NCBI RefSeq assembly: GCF_014202695.1
Contig: NZ_JACHHH010000001.1
Coordinates: 168,739 to 232,738, forward strand
Direction of reading: 5' to 3'
DNA: 64,000 nt
From: Oribacterium sinus
GTDB taxonomy: Bacteria > Bacillota > Clostridia > Lachnospirales > Lachnospiraceae
Of this stretch, positions 43,278-51,995 are shown in pieces; position 1 is the first letter of the stretch, and each line of letters starts with the position of its first letter. Both the position numbers and the translations under genes were made by a program. Below the pieces are notes generated by a model, which searched no databases, was not told the origin of the DNA, and was given only the letters and a program-made list of their open reading frames with translations.

Positions 43278-43730
43278 ATGGTATTTCAGAATCTAAAGAA
43301 TCATGACAAGTACGATTTATCCAATGAACGATTTCAAGCGGCATTTCAGTTTTTAAAAAGAGAAGATTTAAAGCAACTTGAAGACGGAAACTATCCTATT
43401 TTGGGAGAAGAGGTCTTTGCCATGGTACAAAGCTTTGAAACGGATTTGGAAAAAAATCGGCGCTTTGAAGCCCATGATCTTTACTTCGATATCCAGAATC
43501 TTTTGGAAGGAGAGGAAAGAATCGATGTGATTGACCGCTCTTCCTGTGAGCTTATAGAGAATCCTGAGGGAAAGGATATCTGTTTTTTAGAGCCGAAGTC
43601 GGCATTTTCTCAAATGCTCTTAAAAGCAGGAGATTACCTCATTCTTTCTCCTGAAGAGGCCCACAGACCTGCGGTTGCTGTACAGAAGCCCCTGCCCTGC
43701 AGGAAGGTTGTTGTTAAGGTAAAACTGTAA
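43278..43730 (+). CDS. YhcH/YjgK/YiaL family protein
   Basis: 150 residues of the DUF386 beta-barrel family, which includes EbgC. Conserved segments are FEAHDLYFDIQNLLEGEERID (about 65-85) and SPEEAHRPAVAVQ with a metal-type His near the C-terminus. Suggested roles are sugar anomer or sialic-acid-related metabolism; not resolved here. AAGGAGG precedes the ATG, only 15 nt after the GGDEF-EAL gene, so co-transcription is likely. Confidence 0.85.
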   Translation: MVFQNLKNHDKYDLSNERFQAAFQFLKREDLKQLEDGNYPILGEEVFAMVQSFETDLEKNRRFEAHDLYFDIQNLLEGEERIDVIDRSSCELIENPEGKDICFLEPKSAFSQMLLKAGDYLILSPEEAHRPAVAVQKPLPCRKVVVKVKL

Positions 43731-43979
43731 TACGTTATGAAATGAAGAAAAGCAGAAGAAAGAAAAACAAAATTCTAAAAAAAATATAAATTAAAATCCA
43801 TACAAAGTAAGAAGAATGTGAGAAAATTGTTCATTTTTGGAAAGGGAAGAAGAATAAAGAAGTAAAAAAGAAGAGGAAAAAACTTAAGAATGAAATTTCT
43901 AATCTTCTTTATACGGTTTTTCTATTTTCGCCTCTTTACAGCAGGATAATTACGGAAACTAAGTCATATATAGGATGGC

Positions 43980-44007
43980 TTGTTTTTTTGAAAAGCTGTG
44001 GTAGAAT
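43980..44007 (+). promoter_or_regulatory. Promoter of the first Cna_B surface protein
   Basis: -35 TTGTTT (43980), 16-bp spacer and extended -10 TG-G-TAGAAT (44002-44007), 56 bp before the start. The rest of the 43731-44062 gap is AT-rich and holds no ORF. Confidence 0.6.
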
Positions 44008-44062
44008 ACATTAGCTATTGTTTAAGTATTAATTTTTAAAACATAATGAAGGAGTAGAAGAC

Positions 44063-46489
44063 ATGAAGCGTAAAAGAAAGCTGTTAGCGATCTTGATGTC
44101 CCTGGCTATGGCTTGGCAGGGAGTATCTTTTGCAAATGCAGATGAGCTTGCTTCCCCGGCATCCGCTAGTACGGTGACAAGCAGTACAGAAACCGGCAGT
44201 CAAGGTAGCCCCTCGGAAGAAGATATCCGGGCTGAACAGGCGAAACAGGAAGCAGCAAGACAAGCCGCTGCCAGTGCAATTAATGCAACTACCGGGAAAG
44301 CTATCAACGTAAACGCTAATGCCGTTTATGTGAATAAGGATAACACTGCAGCATATAATAATGAAGAAATTGACAATTATGCGCAGTTTGGTGTGAGTGT
44401 AGATTTTACCGTACCGGAGGGACAGACACCAAAGGCGGGAGATTCTACCACCTTCCAGTTGTCCGATTCTTTAAAGATTCAAAAATCCGACAGCTTCCAG
44501 ATTAAGGATGGGGATCAGGTAGTAGCCAATGCCGTTATTGATGCGGCAAACAGAACCGTTACCTTGACTTATACAAATTATGTAGAGCAGAGAAGTGATA
44601 TTAAAGGAAAGTTCTGGCTTTCTCTTCAGGTTAATTCCGATAAGGAGACAGAAGCAAAGCAGCTTAGCAATTCTATCAAGGTGAACAATACTTCCGATTT
44701 GGCGATTGCCGGTACCATCAATTATACCGGTATCACAAAGGATAAAGATTTTGATTTGGTAAAGGATTCCTGGACTAATTTTGTAGAGGAAACCGATGCA
44801 GCAGGAAATAAGGTTTATCTGATTCGTTATCGTGTTTTGGTAAACGTTGGAGCAAGAACCAATATTACCTTGAAGGACACTTTGGGAGAGGGTGCATTTT
44901 CCTACTACAGCAGTGATGAACATCCCGTATCCATTCGTAAGGGTGTATGGCAAAGAGGACAGTATGTTAACGGAAACTGGGTTGCTGATGAAGTAAACGG
45001 TAAGAACTTTGACATTCGTAATTCTCAGAAAACAGGACCTGCTACCCAGAACACAGCACTGGAAGCACAGTATAAGGCTGCTGTAGGCAAGAAGACATTT
45101 ACTTTAAATCTTGGAAATACAGCTGCTGATGAAGGCTTTGAAATCGTTTACTATGCTAAGGTGGATGGCAAGCCTGTAACAAACTTTAATTATCATAATG
45201 AGGTTGAGTTGGATTCTGATGGAGCCGGTGGAAAGCCGCTGAAGAAAGAGTACAATGTCAACGTACAGAGCGCAGGAGGCGAAGCTTCCGGAGATACCTT
45301 TAAGATTAAGTTAAAGAAGGTGAATGAAGATCAGAAGGCTTTGGCCGGTGCCGTCTTCGCCGTAAGCAACAGTGATGGAGCTGAGGTGGGAAGATTAACC
45401 ACTGATGCAAACGGAGAGGCTATTCTTTCCGGTTTGTTAAGAGGAGATTATACTGTTAAGGAGGTTCAGGCTCCTGAAGGTTATCTTTTATCTGATGACA
45501 GCTATAGTGTAAAAGCGGATATGTTCGACGTGGCTAAGGTTGCTACTCTTACCGTTGTAAACAATAAGGCGGAGGCAAAGAGAAATCTCTATGTGACCAA
45601 GAAGTGGGTAGATGCAGGAGATAAGGCACAAAGCAGACCGAAGCAGGTCACTGTAGAGCTTCTTCGTAACGGAGAGGTTATCGGAGTAACACAGGAGTTA
45701 AGTCAGGCAAATGCATGGAAGACTTCCTTCTCCAACCTTCCAAAGTATGATGAAAACAGTAAGGCTTACAGCTATACCATTCGTGAAAAAGCAGTAGAGG
45801 GATATGCCCCTGCTATTTCCGGAACACAGGAACTTGGCTTTACCTTAACCAATACCGTTAGCAATAAGATTTCCATTCCTGTTACCAAGGTATGGAGCGG
45901 TAAGGGAGATCATCCTTCATCTGTAACCGTTCGTCTTTTAGCAGATGGAAAGGAAATTGCTAAACAGGATCTTTTTGCCAACAATAACTGGCAGTACACC
46001 TTTACCAATCTGGAGAGAAGCAAGAATGGTAAGGAGATTCAATATACCGTTACAGAGGATGCAGTAGCAGGCTATACTACTAAGATTAGTGGAGATGCCT
46101 CTACAGGCTATACCAATATCATTACCAATACAAAGAACAGCCAGAATCCTAACGACCCGGGAAACAAGGGTGGCGGAAACGGCGGAAGCGCTACACCAAG
46201 CAGAAGCAATAACCGTGGAGGAAATAATAAATCCAATACTCCCGGATCTGTATTGGATGCTTCCAGAGAGCCGGGTAACAGCCAGGATAAGGCACAGGGC
46301 AAGAACGGTTCCGTATTAAATGCCAGCAGAAACAAAAAGGCTGACGGTTCCGTATTGGATGCCTCTCGTTCCACCTCTACCGGCGATAACAGCAGAGCTC
46401 TTCAGTATCTTGCATTATTTGCAACTACAGGAGTAGGACTTTTAGCTTGGGTACTTGCCGAGAAGAAAAGAAAGAAAGCTGAGAAGTAA
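44063..46489 (+). CDS. Cna_B-domain surface adhesin, paralogue 1
   Basis: 808 residues. Signal peptide 1-26 (AMAWQGVSFANA before the cut), then a Ser/Glu/Gln-rich stretch to about 75. An Ig-like collagen-binding-type head covers about 80-405. Three Cna_B/SpaA-like domains start near 410, 506 and 600, with Lys in KKVN, VTKKWVD, VTKVW and the partner Glu in TVKEVQAPEGY and TVTEDAVAG, so isopeptide bonds are expected. A Gly/Asn-rich linker is followed by three GSVLDASR-type motifs (about 728-770), then STSTGDNS, a hydrophobic helix and basic tail (EKKRKKAEK). LPXTG is absent. Confidence 0.9.
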   Translation: MKRKRKLLAILMSLAMAWQGVSFANADELASPASASTVTSSTETGSQGSPSEEDIRAEQAKQEAARQAAASAINATTGKAINVNANAVYVNKDNTAAYNNEEIDNYAQFGVSVDFTVPEGQTPKAGDSTTFQLSDSLKIQKSDSFQIKDGDQVVANAVIDAANRTVTLTYTNYVEQRSDIKGKFWLSLQVNSDKETEAKQLSNSIKVNNTSDLAIAGTINYTGITKDKDFDLVKDSWTNFVEETDAAGNKVYLIRYRVLVNVGARTNITLKDTLGEGAFSYYSSDEHPVSIRKGVWQRGQYVNGNWVADEVNGKNFDIRNSQKTGPATQNTALEAQYKAAVGKKTFTLNLGNTAADEGFEIVYYAKVDGKPVTNFNYHNEVELDSDGAGGKPLKKEYNVNVQSAGGEASGDTFKIKLKKVNEDQKALAGAVFAVSNSDGAEVGRLTTDANGEAILSGLLRGDYTVKEVQAPEGYLLSDDSYSVKADMFDVAKVATLTVVNNKAEAKRNLYVTKKWVDAGDKAQSRPKQVTVELLRNGEVIGVTQELSQANAWKTSFSNLPKYDENSKAYSYTIREKAVEGYAPAISGTQELGFTLTNTVSNKISIPVTKVWSGKGDHPSSVTVRLLADGKEIAKQDLFANNNWQYTFTNLERSKNGKEIQYTVTEDAVAGYTTKISGDASTGYTNIITNTKNSQNPNDPGNKGGGNGGSATPSRSNNRGGNNKSNTPGSVLDASREPGNSQDKAQGKNGSVLNASRNKKADGSVLDASRSTSTGDNSRALQYLALFATTGVGLLAWVLAEKKRKKAEK

Positions 46490-46552
46490 AACGCAGTTTT
46501 CGCCCCATGAAAATGGCAGGAAGCATAATTACTATGCAGGAAGCATAAAGGA

Positions 46553-46584
46553 AAAACCGTCTAAGATTTCTTAGGCGGTTTTTT
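46553..46584 (+). terminator. Terminator after surface protein 1
   Basis: AAAACCGTCTAAG-ATTT-CTTAGGCGGTTTT with T tail. Confidence 0.8.
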
Positions 46585-46606
46585 CATAGTGCAAATAATT
46601 ATTCAT

Positions 46607-46642
46607 AACGAGTATCGTGCGCAAAGCGTGCGATATCTCGTT
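46607..46642. repeat. Family A 36-bp palindrome, copy A3
   Basis: AACGAGTATCGTGCGC / GCGTGCGATATCTCGTT; flanks TTATTCAT and TAAA match copy A5. Confidence 0.9.
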
Positions 46643-46686
46643 TAAAATCCCTGTATTAATTCTTTAAAAAAACTTATTTTTTCACC

Positions 46687-46714
46687 TTGAAATTTTAAGA
46701 AAATATGATAAAAT
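46687..46714 (+). promoter_or_regulatory. Promoter of the second Cna_B surface protein
   Basis: -35 TTGAAA (46687), 16-bp spacer and extended -10 TG-A-TAAAAT (46709-46714), 43 bp before the start. Confidence 0.65.
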
Positions 46715-46756
46715 AGCCGATGACGCTAAATTAAGTATTTTTTAAGGAGAAGAAAT

Positions 46757-49249
46757 ATGAAGGCTAAGAGACAGATTTTGTCCCTATTGCTGGTTCTTTT
46801 AATGGTATGGCAGGGATTTTCCTATGCCAATGCCGAAACCGGTACTAGCGGGGGAACAGCTGTAGTGGCAAGCGGAAGTACAGGGACTGGTACAGAAGCT
46901 TCTGCAGCAAGCAGCAGCACAATTTCCGGAGCAGGCACCGGAAGTGCAAGCGGAAAGGCTATTGAAAATGCATTATCCGATGTAAAGTTGTTTGTAGATG
47001 GAAAAGCTCTGACGGAGAATAGCAGTTTTGCAAACTATCAGAGTATGCAATTTAAAGCTACCATCAAGGTTCAGGGGTTAAATATTCAGGAGGGAGACTA
47101 TATCTCTATTCAGCTTCCCAAAGAATTAAAGTCCTCCGACTTGAGCTTTAATATCCCGGGAGATGACGGAAAGATTCTGGCCAAGGGAGTGTATAATCAG
47201 GCTACCAAGGAAATGCGTATTGTATTTACTAAGGATGCTGAACATTACAGCGGTACAGACGGAAGTGTATTTTTTAATACGGAAATCGACAAGGAAGTCG
47301 TAAAGTCCAATACCAAAACTCCACTGGAGCTTAAGGTGAACGGAAAGACCGTAATTAACCATAATGTGAACTACCAGATTATCGGGAAAGAGAATCCTGT
47401 AAGCTTTTGGAAGAGCCGTGACAGAAAGCTGGTTGAATTGGTAGACCAGGACGGAAATACCCATTACTTAATTCATTACACGGTTTCCCTAGATGCTCGC
47501 CATATCGAGAAGGTACAGGGGGCTACGGATTATGAGAATGTTACTTTTACCGATACCCTGCAAAGTGATGCGCTTAGCTACTTCGACGTAAAGCATCATT
47601 TTACAGATGCAAATCTGAAGCAGTCCGATATTGATACTTATGCTCCTGTCTTAAGAACAGGAATCTGGCGCTCCGGACAGTGGCAGAACGGTGTTTGGGT
47701 TAGCGCTCCGGATGATACGGATGCAAATCGCGGACCGTTTTGGAGTCTTCGTGACAAGCAGAATTACACAGCAGAGTCTTCCAAAGACTTTTTTACACCG
47801 AATTACTCTGCAGATGGACGAAGCTTTACCTATAATATTGGAAAGCTGAATCCGGATGACGGCTTCTTCTTCAGCTATTATGTTGAGATTAATGAAGCAT
47901 TTAAAAATGGTACTATTTATAAAAACCAGGCAAAGCTTACCGGTGACGGAATTGTCAGCAGAGAGCAAATCAGAGATTTTGAAGTCAGTGAAGCCGGCGG
48001 TTTCTTAAATGGAAAAACCTTCAACCTCCAGGTTAAGAAAATTGGAGATGAGGGCGAGGCTCTTCAGGGAGCTAAGTTTACTTTAGTTAATCCTAAGACT
48101 AAATATACAAAAACCATTGTGACCGATGAGAACGGTATTGCAAAGTTAGAAAATGTTTTCAAGGCCGACTATGTCTTGACTGAGGTGGAGGCTCCGGAAG
48201 GCTACGAGTTGGATTCCACCCCTCGCACCATCAGCAAAGAGGATTTTGAGAATTCCATTGCAAAGGGTGCAACCGTAGAAGTGGAAATGCTGAATAAGAA
48301 GAAAGAAGTTGTTGCCAAGGAAACCAACCTTTCCGTGAAGAAGGAATGGGTATTGGATCCGGCTCTTGCGACCAATAAGCCTGAAAAGGTAGTGGTATCC
48401 GTTTTAAAGAACGGTGTGAAGGATGAGAATCTTACAGTAGAGTTATCCGCAGCCAACGGCTGGAAGGCAAGCTTCTCCAATCTTCCCAAGCAGGATGCCA
48501 ACGGAAAGGAAATTGTTTATACCGTTTCCGAAGAGGAAGTAGCAGGCTTTAAGGCGGCTATTTCCGGATCAGAAAAGACAGGATTCACCATCAGCAACTA
48601 TAACGGTTCCAGAGTGGTAATTCCGGTAACCAAGATTTGGCAGGGTAAGGGACCTCACCCCGACCATTTGAATGTACAGCTGTTTGCTAACGGAGAGAAG
48701 GTAGCTACCTATACCTTAAACAAGGCTAACGGTTGGCAGCATAGCTTTGATATGCCAAAGCTTGATGCAAACGGTAAAGAAATCCGTTATACCGTTACTG
48801 AGGATAGCGTTGCCGGCTATACAGCAACAACCCAAAGCAATCCGGCTACCGGCTATGTCAATGTATTTGTAAATAAGAAAAATGACAATACTCCCAATCC
48901 CAATAATGGTGGAGGCGGCCGAAATGGTGGCGGAGGAAACGGTGGCGGAGGAAACTCCCCCAGCCCAAGTCCTTCCCAGCCCAATCCAAGAGGTGGAGAT
49001 GTATTGAATGCGAATCGTACTCCTGCCGGAAATCCGGATGTTATTACTGCGGATGGAGCGGTACTTGGTGCAGAGAGAAATGCAAAGCAGAATACTGAAC
49101 CGGGTGCTGTTCTGGGGGCTGAGCGTGGACAGACCAAAACCGGAGACAGCAGTGCAATGCTTCTGTACTTTGCGCTCTTTAGCTTAACCGGACTGGGCTT
49201 TGCTACAGCGCTGGTTTACGGCAAAAAGAGAAAGACTGTGAAGAGATAA
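46757..49249 (+). CDS. Cna_B-domain surface adhesin, paralogue 2
   Basis: 830 residues with the same layout as the preceding gene: signal peptide 1-26 (LMVWQGFSYANA), Ser/Thr/Gly-rich stalk, Ig-like head (about 70-410), then Cna_B-like domains from about 418, 521 and 616 (VKKIGDEG..., SVKKEWV, PVTKIWQG with TVTEDSVAGY). A Gly/Asn/Pro linker (about 717-745) is followed by GDVLNANR, GAVLGAER, GAVLGAER and KTGDSS, then a hydrophobic helix and GKKRKTVKR. It has its own promoter and terminator. Sequence identity to the first gene is low outside shared motifs, so the duplication is old. Confidence 0.9.
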   Translation: MKAKRQILSLLLVLLMVWQGFSYANAETGTSGGTAVVASGSTGTGTEASAASSSTISGAGTGSASGKAIENALSDVKLFVDGKALTENSSFANYQSMQFKATIKVQGLNIQEGDYISIQLPKELKSSDLSFNIPGDDGKILAKGVYNQATKEMRIVFTKDAEHYSGTDGSVFFNTEIDKEVVKSNTKTPLELKVNGKTVINHNVNYQIIGKENPVSFWKSRDRKLVELVDQDGNTHYLIHYTVSLDARHIEKVQGATDYENVTFTDTLQSDALSYFDVKHHFTDANLKQSDIDTYAPVLRTGIWRSGQWQNGVWVSAPDDTDANRGPFWSLRDKQNYTAESSKDFFTPNYSADGRSFTYNIGKLNPDDGFFFSYYVEINEAFKNGTIYKNQAKLTGDGIVSREQIRDFEVSEAGGFLNGKTFNLQVKKIGDEGEALQGAKFTLVNPKTKYTKTIVTDENGIAKLENVFKADYVLTEVEAPEGYELDSTPRTISKEDFENSIAKGATVEVEMLNKKKEVVAKETNLSVKKEWVLDPALATNKPEKVVVSVLKNGVKDENLTVELSAANGWKASFSNLPKQDANGKEIVYTVSEEEVAGFKAAISGSEKTGFTISNYNGSRVVIPVTKIWQGKGPHPDHLNVQLFANGEKVATYTLNKANGWQHSFDMPKLDANGKEIRYTVTEDSVAGYTATTQSNPATGYVNVFVNKKNDNTPNPNNGGGGRNGGGGNGGGGNSPSPSPSQPNPRGGDVLNANRTPAGNPDVITADGAVLGAERNAKQNTEPGAVLGAERGQTKTGDSSAMLLYFALFSLTGLGFATALVYGKKRKTVKR

Positions 49250-49262
49250 TATAAAATTATTT

Positions 49263-49313
49263 AAGAAGAGTCTGTAAAAAATCATTTGATTTTTTGCAGA
49301 CTCTTCTTTTTTT
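49263..49313 (+). terminator. Terminator after surface protein 2
   Basis: AAGAAGAGTCTG / CAGACTCTTCTT perfect 12-bp stem with inner AAAAAATC/GATTTTTT pairing, then T run. Confidence 0.9.
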
Positions 49314-49366
49314 ATGCTCGAATGAAGCTTTCTCTTTTTTACGCTCTATGCGCTTTGTTAAAAATA

Positions 49367-49375
49367 TGTTAAAAT
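49367..49375 (+). promoter_or_regulatory. Extended -10 before the antiporter gene
   Basis: TG-T-TAAAAT, 34 bp before the start. No convincing -35 upstream. Confidence 0.4.
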
Positions 49376-49409
49376 AGCATTTCAACAAATTAGTAGAGAA
49401 GGAGTGGCT

Positions 49410-51020
49410 ATGGAGGGAAATCTGAATCAAATGCTATTGATGTGGGGGATTGTCATTTTCTTCAGCGTTTTTTTGAAAAAGCTCTCTGTAAGAATGGGTC
49501 TTCCCATGCTTTTAGCCTTCCTTTTTTTAGGAATCGTCTTCGGTAGTGACGGCGTATTTAAGATTCCCTTTGAAAACTATTCTCTTGCTGAAAATATTTG
49601 CAGCTTTGGATTAATCTTCATTATGTTTTCCGGCGGTTTTGGAACAAGCTGGAAGGAGGCAAAGCACATTTCCAAGGAAGCAATGGTTTTATCCACTTTG
49701 GGCGTAGTCCTAACGGCAGTGACTGTAGGGCTTTTCTGCATGTTAGCGTTTAACTTAAGTTTTTCCTGGGGCTTATTGCTGGGCTCCGTAATAGGCTCTA
49801 CCGATGCGGCTTCCGTCTTTTCTATTCTCCGTTCCCGAAAACTGAATTTAAAGGATAGAACAGCCTCCTTACTGGAGTTTGAATCAGGAAGTAACGATCC
49901 CATGTCCTATATGATGACCTTGATTTCCATGCTGATGATTCAGGGGGACCTATCCTTCGGACAGATGCTCGGTATGCTCTTTGCTCAGGTTTTCTGGGGT
50001 TTGTCCGTAGGTTTTGTGGTGGCTCTGCTTACCCAGTATCTTATGCGTAAGGTGGATGTTTCCGGAGATGGCTTCGACTTTGTCTTTGTTTTGGGATCGG
50101 CGGTAACTGCTTATTCCCTTTCCTCCGTACTGGGGGGCAACGGTTATCTTTCGGTTTATCTTACTGGAATGATTTTAGGAAATGGAAAAATAAAAGAAAA
50201 GAAGGAGATGGTATCCTTCTTTGACGGCTTAACGGGACTTATGCAGTTAGTGATTTTCTTTTTGCTGGGGCTGTTATCCAAACCCTCAGTGCTTCCTCAT
50301 GTGGCGTTTCAAGGATTGATTATTTTCTTTTTCCTTACCTTTATTGCCAGACCTCTTTCCGTATTCTTGCTTATGAGATTCTTCACCTCCTCCAAAAATC
50401 GAAATTTCCTTATTTCCTTTGCGGGACTTCGAGGAGCGGCTTCCATTGTATTTGCAATTTTAGCGGTGGAAAGCTTGGGAAGCGGAGACTTTTTGTTCCA
50501 TCTGGTGTTTTTTATCGTGATTCTATCGATTCTCTTTCAGGGAAGCTTTTTACCGAAAATGGCAGGACGCTTGGATATGATTGACGACCAAAGCGACGTT
50601 ATGAAGACCTTTACGGACTATACGGAGCAAAAGCCGGTGCAGTTTATTGAGTTTATCATTCCTGAAGGGCATCATTGGGCGGGGCAGTTGATTAAGGATA
50701 TTATTACGCCGCCGGACACCCCTATCATTTTGGTGGAAAGAAATGGAGAGAAAGAATTACCAAGGGGAGATACGAAGATACAGGAGGGAGACCGGGTGGT
50801 TATCGGTTCTGCCAAGTCTACCATGGCCTCGGATTTGGATATCGTTGAGCTGGAGGTAGACAGGGACAGTGTTTATGCCAATAAAACCATTGCAGAAATC
50901 CCAAGAGATGAGATGGCCAGAGTACTTTTGATTGAAAGAGGTAAGGAAATCGTGATTCCTAATGGGAACACTACCATTGCAGTGGGAGATATTCTGGTGA
51001 TCTACAGATTGAATGAATAA
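49410..51020 (+). CDS. CPA1-type K+(Na+)/H+ antiporter with TrkA-C domains
   Basis: 536 residues. An NhaP2-like membrane domain of about 12 helices spans 1-400; the conserved centre is GSVIGSTDAASVFSIL with LEFESGSNDPMSYM (TDA and ND motifs, about 130-170), and SFAGLRGAASIVFAI follows. The C-terminus has two RCK_C/TrkA_C-like units (EGHHWAGQLIKDI..., then IAEIPRDEMARVLLIERG), which would gate the exchanger through nucleotides or ions. Substrate K+ or Na+ is not decided. ATG 49410 is preferred, with AAGGAG 5 nt upstream. Confidence 0.9.
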   Translation: MEGNLNQMLLMWGIVIFFSVFLKKLSVRMGLPMLLAFLFLGIVFGSDGVFKIPFENYSLAENICSFGLIFIMFSGGFGTSWKEAKHISKEAMVLSTLGVVLTAVTVGLFCMLAFNLSFSWGLLLGSVIGSTDAASVFSILRSRKLNLKDRTASLLEFESGSNDPMSYMMTLISMLMIQGDLSFGQMLGMLFAQVFWGLSVGFVVALLTQYLMRKVDVSGDGFDFVFVLGSAVTAYSLSSVLGGNGYLSVYLTGMILGNGKIKEKKEMVSFFDGLTGLMQLVIFFLLGLLSKPSVLPHVAFQGLIIFFFLTFIARPLSVFLLMRFFTSSKNRNFLISFAGLRGAASIVFAILAVESLGSGDFLFHLVFFIVILSILFQGSFLPKMAGRLDMIDDQSDVMKTFTDYTEQKPVQFIEFIIPEGHHWAGQLIKDIITPPDTPIILVERNGEKELPRGDTKIQEGDRVVIGSAKSTMASDLDIVELEVDRDSVYANKTIAEIPRDEMARVLLIERGKEIVIPNGNTTIAVGDILVIYRLNE

Positions 51021-51091
51021 TAGACCTAAAAAAATTTTGTATCTTAGACTTAAAAAAGTTTTGTATCTTAGACCTAAAAAGTTCTGTATCT
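51021..51091. repeat. 24-bp tandem repeat after the antiporter gene
   Basis: Three copies of TAGACCTAAAAAAATTTTGTATCT (24, 24 and 23 bp), then a partial fourth. It starts one base after the antiporter stop codon. The TAGACCTA word also occurs in family B arms. Confidence 0.85.
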
Positions 51092-51122
51092 TAGACCTAA
51101 AAAACAGATCTGTATAATTGGT

Positions 51123-51842
51123 CTAAAAACAGTTCTTTAGTGCCTGTACTTCTTCCTCCGAAAGCTTGCGGTATTCGCCGGGGGCAAGGGCAGGATCTAA
51201 ATGCAATGGTCCCATGGAAAGTCTCTGAAGCTTTGTGACCACATAATCCGGAGACAGGGCAAGAAACATTTTTTTGATTTGGTGGAATTTTCCTTCCATG
51301 ATAATGACTTCCACGCTACTTCCTTCCTCAGTGGAAGATAGACAACGGGCTTTTGCAGGCATGGCAATTAAATCCGTATCGTATTGGATGCCTTGCCGTA
51401 AGCGATCCAATTCCTCTTCGGAGATTTTACCGGGGATTTCCACCAAATATTTTTTCTCAATATGCATTTTCGGAGAAAGTAGCTTATGGGCTAAAGCACC
51501 GTCATTCATAATCAAAAGAAGCCCCTCACTGTCCTTATCCAAACGCCCTACAGGAAAGAGATCTTTTCTATGCTTGTCGGAAAAGAGATCCAGGACGGTT
51601 TTTTGCTTTCTATCCTCAGTGGAGGAAAGCACTCCCACAGGCTTATTCATCATGTAATAGGAGAACTCTTCATAATGAATAGGTTCGTCTTTATATATAA
51701 TCTCGGAATCTCCGGGCTGAACTTCCATGCTTGGATCCTTCACAATCTCTCCGTTAATCTTGACCAAGCCCTTTCGAATTTCTCGTTTCAGTACGGAACG
51801 GCTTTCTACCCCCATGTCTGAAAGATATTTATCCAGTCTCAA
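51123..51842 (-). CDS. RsuA/RluB-family pseudouridine synthase
   Basis: 239 residues. An N-terminal S4 RNA-binding domain (MRLDKYLSDMGVESRS, about 1-47) precedes the catalytic domain. The catalytic Asp is in GRLDKDSEGLLLIMNDG (about 98-114), and EGKFHQIKKMF is the conserved C-terminal motif. Likely target is 16S rRNA U516 (RsuA) rather than 23S, judged by the short form, but this is not certain. Confidence 0.9.
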   Translation of the reverse strand: MRLDKYLSDMGVESRSVLKREIRKGLVKINGEIVKDPSMEVQPGDSEIIYKDEPIHYEEFSYYMMNKPVGVLSSTEDRKQKTVLDLFSDKHRKDLFPVGRLDKDSEGLLLIMNDGALAHKLLSPKMHIEKKYLVEIPGKISEEELDRLRQGIQYDTDLIAMPAKARCLSSTEEGSSVEVIIMEGKFHQIKKMFLALSPDYVVTKLQRLSMGPLHLDPALAPGEYRKLSEEEVQALKNCF

Positions 51843-51901
51843 CTTTGTCCCCCATCCGGAAGGAGAAATTCAGCTGAAGCCTTCTCCTTCTCTTTATTCA
51901 T

Positions 51902-51937
51902 AACAAGTGGCGCAGGCGAAGCCTGAGACATCTTGTT
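51902..51937. repeat. Family A palindrome, variant copy A4b
   Basis: AACAAGTGGCGCAGGC / GCCTGAGACATCTTGTT, 36 bp. The AACAAG/CTTGTT arms show a paired change from AACGAG/CTCGTT. Only 3 bp separate it from copy A4. Confidence 0.8.
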
Positions 51938-51940
51938 CAT

Positions 51941-51976
51941 AACGAGTATCGCTCGCAAAGCGTGTGATATATCGTT
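51941..51976. repeat. Family A 36-bp palindrome, copy A4
   Basis: AACGAGTATCGCTCGC / GCGTGTGATATATCGTT, in tandem with A4b between the RsuA-type and DUF4317 genes. Confidence 0.88.
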
Positions 51977-51995
51977 TATCTTTTCGCTCTATCCT

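Noticed and set aside
46089-46374. ORFs in other frames over the Gly/Asn linker and VLDASR tail of surface protein 1
   Set aside because: Shadow frames created by low-complexity coding sequence; the main frame is continuous to the membrane helix.
46371-46489. LPXTG sortase signal
   Set aside because: The residues before TGD are RSTS in protein 1 and GQTK in protein 2; no Leu-Pro is present.
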